Part shown: one piece after another, positions 24,039 through 34,118 of the stretch
How positions within the stretch are numbered: the first letter of the stretch is position 1
How the letters are laid out: each line of letters begins with the position of its first letter
From: Physcomitrium patens
Taxonomy: Eukaryota; Streptophyta; Bryopsida; Funariales; Funariaceae
DNA: 64,000 nt
NCBI RefSeq assembly: GCF_000002425.4
Contig: NC_037265.1
Span: 3,045,503 to 3,109,502 of the forward strand
Direction: 5' to 3'
Notes under the pieces: model-generated
The model's database searches: none
What the model saw: the letters and a program-made list of their open reading frames with translations, nothing else
Told to the model about the DNA's origin: nothing
Program-made: the position numbers and the translations under genes

Positions 24039-24948
24039 TTAGACATCTTTTACCGTTTTTAGAATCTTCCAATCTATAATAGTTTGAACTTTCTTAGGAT
24101 CCATCATAAATCCATCATTTGAAATGATATAACCTAAGAAATCGACTTGAATAGTGTAGAATATATACTTTTCTATCTTGGCATAGAGTCCTGCATCTCT
24201 TAATTTTTGTAATACATGACGAACATGAAGTTCATATTCTTCTGGATTCTTAGAATAGATCAAGATGTCGTCTAGATAACAGGCCACAAAATCATCCAAA
24301 AACTCTCAAAAAACATCATTCATTAGATGTTGAAAAGCTGTTGATGCATTTGTAAGTCCAAAAGGCATGATGTTGTATTCAAAATGTCCATACCTAGTTC
24401 GAAACGCAATCTTCTATTCATCTCTTTCTTTGATGCATACTAGATTGTATGCTCCCTAGAGATCTATTTTTGTATACATCTTAGCTTGATTCTGCTGATC
24501 AAGAAGTCTAGATATTAAAGGTAGTAGATACCTGTTCTTGATGGTAATATTGTTGAGTCCTCGATAATCAACACACATCCGCAATGATCCATCTTTTTTC
24601 TTCACAAATAGAATTGGAGCTCCTGCCAGAGATTTAGAATGGCATATAAAATTCTTGGCTAGATTTTCTTCAATATACTCCTTGAATTCAGTCAACTCAT
24701 TTTGTGATAAACTGTAGATTGGTTCGAATGGCAATTGTGCTCTTTCTTGAAGATCAATTGAGCAATCATAGGGACGATGTTCCGGGAGTATATGCACATT
24801 TTTTTTTTCTGAATACATCTTGAAATTCTTGATATTGGCTTGGAATGTCACTTGAAGTCTTTCTAGCAGTAGAAATAGGTGTGGCATAAATAATATATGG
24901 TGATTCTTTCATATCAGCATGCAAGAAAGCTTTTGCACCTATAAACAC
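24039..24948 (-). pseudogene. G3 reverse transcriptase
   Basis: Three overlapping or adjacent frames make up the RT. 24766-24948 covers the protease-RT linker. 24456-24887 covers the fingers ([50 protein letters not shown]). 24039-24299 covers the palm with catalytic YLDDILIYSKN (YLDD at 24267-24278) and the LGYIIS segment. The frame shifts between the first two, and stops between the palm and fingers, make it nonfunctional. The catalytic residues themselves are intact. Confidence 0.9.
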
Positions 24949-25026
24949 GGATTTAATTGAACTAGACTTATGACTCTCTACTTGATTAACTACACTGTTA
25001 CTTATACTTTTAGAGAAAGTAAGAGT

Positions 25027-25422
25027 TTAAGAAATCCAATCTATTTGAAGGTTGTATTTTTCTAACCAGGATAAACCTAAAATGATTGGATTAGAGAGAG
25101 ATCTAATGATATTAAATACTACAAAGCTATTATGACCATTGATTATTACTTCTATAAGAACTGTTTTGTGAGTAATATCTCTAGAAGTTAATGGACGACC
25201 ATCTATGACTTCTACATGAACAGGTTTAGTTTTCTTTATTAAAGATATGTTATGTCTTTTAGTAAATTCTTCATCTAAGAAACATGTTGAGGCTCCTGAA
25301 TCTAACAAGGCAGAGGCTTTGTAATGTTTAGGTCCTAAAATAATATTTAATATAAAACAAGGAGAGGGCTCTGAGGAGAGAATAGGACCTTTACTAGATG
25401 TTGTGCAAGGTTCCAGCCACAT
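25027..25422 (-). pseudogene. G3 retropepsin-like protease
   Basis: The frame includes GPKHYKASALLDSGAST, with the catalytic DSG intact (codons near 25290-25310), and the later ILGLSWLEKYN, which matches the ILG-W/L motif of Ty3/gypsy aspartic proteases. It is joined in Ty3 order to Gag upstream and RT downstream. Confidence 0.88.
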
Positions 25423-25449
25423 GGTCCTTATTATAGCTCGACAAATTCA

Positions 25450-26435
25450 TTTTTTAACACATTGTCTTCTTTCACAGCCATATTCCTCATTTTGTGATTG
25501 CGTCATTTCTTTGGACAATGTTGAGCAGTGTGTTTTGGTTTTCCATAATATAAACATAATCCTTCTTGACGACAACGAGTCTTTTCTTGCTCAATAAGAG
25601 GTTTGAAACATACTGCATCAATTTGTATATCCTCTACTTCCGAATATATGTGTTAAAAAGGTATTGGTATTGCCATTGAATTATAGTAACGTTGAGGTCT
25701 ACTTATACAGTTCTCAGATCGAAATTCAAAACGGTGATTGTCGCACTTCACAGCAAAGTCAATTGTTTGACTCAATGTTTGAAGATCAGGTAAGTTGAGC
25801 ATTAATTTTTTTATCTCATATTATAATCCGTAGAGAAATTGGCTAATAAATGCAGCATCATCCAATTTGATATCAATTGCAAGTTGTCAAAATTGTGAAG
25901 CATACAGCGTTATCGATCGATTGCCTTGTCATAAAATATGGATCTTATTGGTTGCAACATGAATTGCATCATGTTCTCCATATATGGATCAAAACTCTAC
26001 CAAAAAAGCCTCTAGATTATCCAATATTAGATCTCATCATTCAAGAAAAGATGAAAACTACAATAGTGCTGAACCTGAAAGAAGCATACCAATGAATCTA
26101 ACTTATGATCCTGGAGTTGGATAGCTTTGGAGTTGAAGTTCAATCACAAGTTACACTTCATTGATAAATCCTCGAAACTTAGATCTGGTGCCATCAAACT
26201 TCTCGGGTAGGGCAACTCTTAGTTCTCTAACATTGAAAGGACATTCCACTATAGAAGAAAGGACATGATTTGATACACATGTTGAAGCAACTCCAACCAT
26301 TTCTATATCTTCACTTCCTGCCAATCTTGTTACTCCTTGTAGTGGTAAATTGAGTTGATGCATCACAAGCATTAACTCCCTCAATTGGTGTTGCATTTGT
26401 GCTATTGCACTCTTCATTTCAACAAGTTCTACCAT
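25450..26435 (-). pseudogene. G3 gag
   Basis: It begins with an open frame 26151-26435 (Met at 26435; MVELVEMKSAIAQMQHQLRE, predicted helical). This leads into the core motif LPEKFDGTRSKFRGFINEV and then continues through stops to a zinc-knuckle region at about 25515-25560. There the pattern is C-x3-GKPKH-x4-C, and the second Cys of a CCHC knuckle reads Tyr (one G-to-A change). Stops in the central capsid part mark it as degenerate. Confidence 0.8.
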
Positions 26436-26615
26436 GATAACACTTAGAAAAGAGAAGATGTCTAATATCGCTCAAGACAAATAGAAGAAAGGACTTAAGA
26501 ACAAAGAAAATACTAAGGACAATATCAGTTTAGAAGAGGGTAATCCACAACTTCTAATATGCTTATATCTTATCAAAAAAAAGAAATAATCCACTCTTAA
26601 TCAAGATTAGACAAA

Positions 26616-26627
26616 GCTCTGATATTG
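26616..26627 (-). promoter_or_regulatory. G3 candidate primer-binding site (initiator tRNA-Met type)
   Basis: On the minus strand CAATATCAGAGC matches the TATCAGAGC part of the plant initiator tRNA-Met primer site. It is about 20 bases inside the LTR rather than adjacent, and the spacing is kept in G2. Confidence 0.55.
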
Positions 26628-26647
26628 TACGTGGACTCTTGTGAATC

Positions 26648-27198
26648 TATCAAGGACAAGAACTCGATGAAAAAGTAATTCAGATAAGTGAGCCTTCACT
26701 GAAAGAAAGGTAACAAAATATAAATAAACAAGTATGTATATTGAAAGAGAAACTAGAATGGCTATTGCCAAAAGATAAAGAAACTAGAGACCTTTGAAAC
26801 TAGACTTAAAGCAAGAAAGGAGTTGACAATAGTGAAGAAGGCTTCACTCTTGTCTCTATATATACTTTCTAACTAGGGGCTATGTGGCGACGTCCTATAA
26901 GACCTCCAATATGTGTTGACTTTGTAGGACACATGCCTTGACTTATAAGGCAAGTTTTTCTACGTGTGGGCCACATAGTTAGCTTGGTCTTTAAGCTAAC
27001 AACATGTGTGGCACAAGGCCAACTTGTTGACCACGTTTCTAATCCAAAAAGTCAATTAAAGACACCTAAGAAGTCAAAGCAGTGTCTATAAAGCTTCTAG
27101 GAAGCTTCCATATCAAATACTATAGAATTAACTTACTTTTACCTACTTTTACTTACTTCTACATATTTGTATATGTAATTATGAGTATGTCCATGATA
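26648..27198 (-). repeat. G3 5' LTR
   Basis: Plus-strand text runs TATCAAGGACAAGAACTCG to TATGTCCATGATA. The inner end has TGATA for TGACA, and the outer end has the same single change. The length is exactly 551 bp, like its partner. Confidence 0.95.
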
Positions 27199-27629
27199 CC
27201 AACACCAAATATATAATAGATAAAAAATTAAATTAATATTAATTAATTTTAATTTTAATTAAATTAAAATTTATTAATTTTTATTATTTTGAAACATCCA
27301 AAAAATACTTGTTATAAATTACTATTAATTCTTATATCCAAATTGTATCAAATTTGGCTTAAAATTCTAGTTTTCTAGAATCTTAAACCATCATCTACAT
27401 CCCTAGAGTGAAAAGATTTTTTTTTATTCTTTTTTATCAGTTTTATTTTTTGTTTTGTTTTTCTTTCAGTAGTTTTTATATATTGAACTCCAAATCTTTG
27501 AATTTCACTTAGATCTTTTAAATGCTCTAATTTTTCTTTCAAAGATTAAAAAGTATGTAATCTTTTTTTAATAGCAATATATAAAGATGGAACTTTGAAT
27601 TCTATAAGTAGAATGGATTTTATTCTATA

Positions 27630-28200
27630 TAATAAAAAAAAAGATGTCGCATTTGTAGAAACTATGTAAGTAGTTTAATAAGTTTAAGAAGAGAAGTAAA
27701 CTTTGAACTCTGATTATGTCTAGAATCTATTACAATATTTTCAATATTTCAACTAAAGTTTGGTTGATATTTTTTATAAGATCATTTATTTAAAGACAAT
27801 AAGGAGTAATCTTTTTATAGTTGATGGTATATAATGTAGTCATTTCTTTAATAGTCTCATATTAAAAATGAGTGATATTATTCCTTAGAAAGATTTTTGG
27901 ACAACCAAAATAAGCTATGATATTTTTACACAAAAATATAATAGTTTGTTTAGCATCTACCATCTTGAAAACTTTTCTTTCTATCCACTTGATTAAATAT
28001 TTTGTAGCTACAACAATATATTGCATTCTACATAAAGATGCAATATAAATACATCTAATATAGTTTATACCTCACTTTTCAAACGAAACAAGTGAAAGTG
28101 AGGGATTTAAAAGCATTGAAAGATTTAAATCATTACATGTATATTGTTTGTAAGTATCACAAGAGCTTGCAAAAGACTCTAAATTAGCAAACATTTTAGG
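27630..28200 (-). pseudogene. Integrase relic of a second Ty3/gypsy lineage
   Basis: Minus-strand translation, with stops, gives QYIVVATKYLIKWIER, then KQTIIFLCKNIIAYFGCPKI, then LRNNITHF. This corresponds to the Ty3/gypsy integrase core around the first and second catalytic Asp, both now changed (VATKY for VATDY, RNNIT for SDNGT). The FGCP-type text differs from that of G1-G3 (YHGLLKDIISD), so this is a different lineage. Later text resembling the third catalytic segment (NINQTLVEIL) follows. Confidence 0.7.
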
Positions 28201-31034
28201 CAAAAAATAGCTTGTTCTAAGGGATTTTTGAACAATTAACCAACTTGAGAAGTATCAACTATAAGCATTTAAGTGATAATCTTCAAAAGAAAATGATACT
28301 TCTTTATATGTAAAACAATGCCTTAATAACCAATCAATTCTCCAATAATATAATTTCTTATCTATAAGAAAAAAATGGATATTATTCACTCTAATCTTTT
28401 TTTGTTTATTTTTTAATAAGACATTGAATAGTTATTGAATATTCAAAAATTTGGCAATATGTTTATACCATGTGGATGCTACTATAACATGGAACAAATA
28501 TGCATTAGAAAGTTTATCATCTATAGTTTGGGTATCTATGGTTGTAATAATTGTGAGAGGTAATTAGCTTATTTGTGTTATTTTTTCAGTTTGTGTTGTA
28601 CTACATAATCAAATTTTGTTAGTAATTTCAATAGATACCACCTCCAAATGGTATTTATTGTAAGTTCAAATCTCTTTTTTGTTGCATTTATAATTCTAAT
28701 GGTCCCTCTTTATAGCTTATAGATCTTCTCAATATAAAAATTATTGTTATTATAAAAATGATCTAATAATTGAAAGTTGTTTCTACAAGAAATGAATGCA
28801 AAGCTTATTATTTATATAAATCTCTCTATAGACTAAATAAAACTATTTAAATGAAATCTAATTTCTATAATAATATTTTAGTCTCCAATGATTTATTTAT
28901 TTATGTTTAAAAAAATATTCTATATTGGTACCATATCTTTATTTTTAAATCAAAAATCTTACATTACTTTCTAATGATTTTTTATCTCAATACTATTAAA
29001 AGTCTTTCTTATTTGAATTAAAATATCTTAAATATTTTAGTATATTTTTCTATAAATAATTCCAATACTATGTCTATTCCTCATAAGACTAATATTTACT
29101 AATTAAGTATTAAAAACTTTCTAAGAAAAGTGAGAGATATTAAATTAATAGCTTTTAATTCTTGAGTATTTATTTTTAAAAGTTTATAGTATCTTAGAAT
29201 ATGTACAAGGTATAAATTAAACTTTGACTTTTGTCACAGTTATAATTAATAGAAAAACTAAGTTTTTTTTTTATTGAATAGCTTTAAAGAGTATTTTTTG
29301 CTACTGAAAAAGAATAAGACATTATGAACTATGTTTCTTTATTTTTTTATTTTTCTACATCTTCTTTGCAATTCTATTAATAAAAAAAATTATAAAAGAG
29401 ATCTTTCATCTCAGATATTAATTGTTGAATATTTTTTAGAAGTTTTTTTTTTCTAAGTTGACATTGTAAAATATATATATATATATATATTTATATATAT
29501 TATAGTAGTAAAATCTAGCATAAAAGCCAAATACGTAGTTGTAGCAATGCATTAAAAGCTTTAATGTAGCTGCAAATATTATCAAAAGAGATTGAAAAGA
29601 GTGTATCATTGACAAGCACAATTAATTGTAATAATCGATAATGTACATTTTTTAAATAATAATCTAAAAAATTACAGTTGTATTAAATACATTAATATAA
29701 AATATTATTGTGTTTAGAAAAAAAATAAAGGTAATTAAAGTTATATTGTAATATATATTAAGAAATGAAAAAATTCTATTACAATGACAAAAGTATTAAG
29801 AAAGAAGATAAAAATTATAGAAGAAAAATATTGGCTGAGTGAATCAAAGATTTTGAAAAAATGCACTAATTAGGAATACATATTGCTGAGCTATCATAAA
29901 CAAAAATTATATAATAATTTACACAATAGAGTACATGGTTGTTTAATATTAAATTTTCTTTGATAAAAGGGAATAAGGACTAAAAATTTGTATTACAACT
30001 TTGACAAATAGATATTTCATCATGTGTTATCCTTTATTTAACTAATAAACAAACTTTTAGTTAACAAACTGTGTTTTCCTACTAAATTACTAGTTCCTCA
30101 TGTATTGCTTTGATAGTAATATCACTCTTCTTTTATTTAAGCCCATTCTAAATCTTTGTGCATATTATTTAAGATTATGAACCTAAAATCAAAAGATTTT
30201 AAAAATATCATACACAAGTATAATAACTTTTTAGCCTTCACTTTTCTGAGAGAAAAATCTATTGATTTCTATAGGCAAATTATTAATAATTATATATGTC
30301 AAATACAAATAGCATTGTGTTGTAATATAAGTAGTCTTATTCCTAATGTAAATAGCATCCCTACTATCTCTAGTTTTAATTTTCTATAGATTCTTTAATG
30401 CTAGAAATGTCAACAATAAAAATATATATTGACCATACTTTATAGTATAATTTTATATACATATTTGCATATTCAGAAATAAAATTTGATATTATTTTAC
30501 AAATATGTGGTAGAGTATTTACATTTTTATTTCAATAAATTTTTTTTATATCAAAAAGTTTATGTGTACATGAGTAGAAATGCATTAAATCAATACTTTT
30601 ATATCTGCACAAAAATAAAAATAAAATAAAATAACTATAAAAAATATAAAAAAAATATAAAAAAAAAACATGTTGTTAGATTTCTATAAATAAATAAAAA
30701 AAAAAAAAAAAAAAAAAAAGGAAAAAAAAATGTATAAAATTAAAAAATATATATTTCTATTTTTTAATTGAAGAGCCATTTATAAAAATTATTAAACCAC
30801 ATAAGACAAATAAGTTTTTGTTTTTTCATTATATTTTGTTATAAAAAATTATTATTTTTTAAAATTTATCGAATAAAAATTTTAAAATCATAAAAGTTTA
30901 ATAATAATAAAAAAATAAATAATTATTTAATTAACTTTTAAAAAATAATATATTTTAATTTATATTACTTACATTTTATCAATATAAAGATATTTACATT
31001 TATTATTGTAAAAAAATCAATAATATATTAACAA

Positions 31035-31037
<3 letters not shown>

Positions 31038-31103
<66 letters not shown>
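31038..31103. repeat. (TA)33 microsatellite
   Basis: An uninterrupted TA run, the longest in the window. Confidence 0.95.
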
Positions 31104-31106
<3 letters not shown>

Positions 31107-33150
31107 TTATTTAAATTTCAAAATTGTTTCAATTAAACCAACATTCAATTTACATTGATTGAATTGATAATTGGTTAATTTTCTTCAAATTGATTGAAGT
31201 TTGAAAAATGTAAGAAGGTATTATTTTTGTCTTAGATTTTATAAGAAGTTGTAGGTATGTGCACTAATACTACTAAAATTCAATGAAAATAATTCAAATT
31301 CAAAATTTGTTAAGTACTTTTTTATTTTGTATTTGCAACCCATAATAGTTTAAAATTTTAGCATAATTGTTAAAAAAGAATAGAATCACCTTACATGGAC
31401 TTGATATTATTTTTTTAATATATTTGCAAAAATTAAAATTTTAAAATATATATGATAAATCATTAAATTTATTAACTAGATTTTGCACATATTTGAATTA
31501 TTTAATTTGAAAATAGTTTCTTCCTTTACATGCACATTTTTATTATTATACATCATAATTGCAAATAAAGAGATCCAGTTTTTTTTTATATGATGTTTTC
31601 AATAGAAATTCAAAATATCAAAATAAAACCCCAATCTTCTTCTAAAGTTCCAAATAGATAAATTGCTTTTACAAATATATATTAAAAAATATATAATTAA
31701 AATAATGTCAACAAAGATATCTAAAAGAGTTTCTAGAATAGCATTACAAAAAATCAAAATATTAAAAATAAGAAAAATAATAATACTTGTGTTACTTAAT
31801 ATTATATTCATAGTTTTAAATAATTATATCATTTGTTAATATTTTAATTAAAATATTATTTTTGAAGTTTGTTTAATAATGATTATTTTAAAACACTTCT
31901 TGAAATATATCTAAATCATGTAGTGTTATTACTTTGATTTTTTACAATGAAATTTTTACGTTTAAGAAATATGCAGCATCTTTTAGAGATGACGAAAGAA
32001 CAAAAAGAAAAAAATTAAATAATTAAATAAAAAATAAAATAAATAACTCTCAATTACAAAAAGGATTTTGCAAAAAATATCTTAAGTTATATAAAGTTGG
32101 TAGTATTCTAATAGAAAAGAAAGTTACATTTTAAGTAGAATTTTATATTTAGAATGCATTTGAAAAAGACTCAAAGGAAGTAAATGTATTAGTCAAATAA
32201 TACGTGAACTAGCAACCAGAAATAAAGCTAAAACTGTCTATGGAGTATTGAGTAGTTTGAATCTATTAGAATAATATTTTGTATAAAATACGAATTGACA
32301 TTTATTGTAGAAAGATTTTTGATGGATACTAAAAGAATAAGATTAATACATGTATCTCAAACTTTTATACTAATTTTTTTTATAATAGTTGTATGACATT
32401 ATATGCAAGAAGGTTATGGAAACAATAGATTGACTGATAACTTACATAATTGAGTTTTATGTTTTGAATTTGTAGTTACATTACTTTGCAAAAATTATTA
32501 TATGAATTGGAAGAATATCACAAAAAGATGCATGGCACACAAAGCATAGAAGGTAAAAAAAATATGTCAAAGATAATTTTGTATCATTTTTACTAAGAAA
32601 AATAAAAATTAACAAATCAACATAGTGGAATCCCCACTTTATCATATACGTAACATGCAATGGAAAAAAGATATGGGTAAAAACAAATTGATACTTTGAA
32701 ATAGACAACATAAAAAGCAATTTGAGTGTCTATCAATGTATATTACATGAATACATGAATCAAAACATGCAGGGATTTCTGCACATACTTTTAGAGAGAA
32801 AACATAGGTGGGCTACAAAAATAAAGCTATCTGTTTAACTTATAAGGGAATAAATTAGTCTCGCTTTATACTATCAAAATGCACTCTATACTTCAGGTAT
32901 ACAATAATTGTCTTACTTCTTTAAAAATATACTACAAAATTTAACACTGATAAGTCTGTCGCTGCCTAGAAAAAAAAATTAAACAACTAGAAAACTATTA
33001 AAACCCGAGACAATAAAAGTGATTTTAAGGTATATTTTTGTTAGTTGGATTTTAAATCGAAACTTGAAAACCACATTTAGACATCTAACACTATACTTCC
33101 ACATGCTACAAATACCAGATATTCGATATGGTCAAACATACAGCTTGTGA

Positions 33151-34118
33151 ATCAACTTGAACCACGAAGAGTATTATCAGCATAATCAGGACTAAGATAA
33201 AATTTCATTCAACACACACAACATTGTTCAATACAGAAAATATCCTTGCACTAACCAAGTACATCTGTTTCAAGGGGATTTCTTTCACTGGCTTGACCCT
33301 AAAACGTACAAACAATGTCGACAATACTGCCTTCTCTCTTTATCGTGGTCTTTATGCAATAAACCACAGAGATTACTATTTACATACTCTTCCATACGTG
33401 ACAAGTGTGACCTACCTAAACTACTTGTGTACAAAAAGTTTATCTTCCTACCGGTGCTCAACCCCGTCAACAAATGTAAACCTGCGTACTCAGCACAAGG
33501 ATGAATTCCCTGCTTTGAACAATGTGGTGACTGAAAGAACAAGAATCAGCTCTTTCATCTGGTGGGAACTACAACACCACCTTCCTAAAACGGATTGAAT
33601 GGTAAAGGAGGAGAATTGACGAAACAAACACTGCCAAGCTGCGAATCTGCTTCTAGTGAGTCATCCAACTCAAGAACGTTAGCTGCAAGGCTGAAAATAA
33701 GCACTAGGAATGGTGCCATTCCAGGCTGTGACTACTAGAAGCATTTACTCCCCCGGACCAAAAGAATAACCCATCATATCTAATTAAAAAAAGACTTCAT
33801 CCGAATTATCATAATTCTAGAGGCCCCATAAGTATTCTTCTAAAACACTACGTACACCCAGCTGTTAAGGAACATGGATTCAGCAAAACTTGCTGTAATT
33901 CCCACGTGCCTTTGCTTCAAAGGCCACGTATTTGCCTGTATGGGGAATCCAAAGACTAATTCCCAAACTAGATAGATGAAAACATCTTTGTCAAGTACGT
34001 GACTATCCCACTTCCATTAAAAAAGATTTTTTAACGAAGAAGAAGTAGAAGAAGAGAAGAAAAAGAAAGACATGTTGGCCAACAGCAATTACCCTCGTTC
34101 AGACCAAAATGTAGTCCT
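33151..34118. other. 3' flank of the reductase gene; possible 3' UTR
   Basis: Base composition rises from AT-rich debris to gene-like DNA across this stretch. It lies downstream of the reductase stop (minus strand). Open frames on both strands at 33224-33598 overlap each other and match no family known to me. A GAA-rich patch is at about 34037-34071. No clear polyadenylation signal could be fixed by eye. Confidence 0.5.

Larger units (their letters stand above)
20814..27198 (-). mobile_element. G3: full-length Ty3/gypsy chromovirus, LTR to LTR
   Basis: Two 551 bp LTRs (20814-21364 and 26648-27198) bound a 5.3 kb interior on the minus strand. Flanks CCAAT (20809-20813) and CCAAC (27199-27203) form a 5 bp target-site duplication differing by one C/T. 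The interior reads gag, DSG protease, RT with intact YLDD, RNase H, integrase with an intact catalytic triad, then a C-terminal chromodomain. That domain order is characteristic of chromoviruses. Scattered stops and frameshifts mean it is not autonomous. It is much less AT-shifted than G1 and G2, so it is probably the youngest of the three. A Tcn1-like chromovirus as known from mosses would fit, but the clade was not tested. Confidence 0.95.
27199..33150. other. AT-rich transposon debris, no intact gene
   Basis: About 6 kb of very AT-rich DNA. One recognisable relic is a minus-strand gypsy integrase (27630-28200, listed separately). Upstream of it on the minus strand (28200-29400) faint pol-like text may belong to the same element. 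It includes AT runs at about 29470-29500 and 31038-31103, an A-run at about 30691-30719, and a 34 bp inverted repeat at 28070-28103. No host gene is visible, and open frames here are short and AT-driven. Confidence 0.6.

Noticed and set aside
28070..28103. Inverted repeat CCTCACTTTTCA...TGAAAGTGAGG
   Set aside because: It falls in the decayed gypsy integrase reading (text around SLSLVSFEK), so it is most simply a coincidence of coding sequence.
33224..33598. 124-codon plus-strand frame and its 85-codon antisense partner
   Set aside because: The two frames overlap on opposite strands, have no family match, and lie in the 3' flank of the reductase gene.
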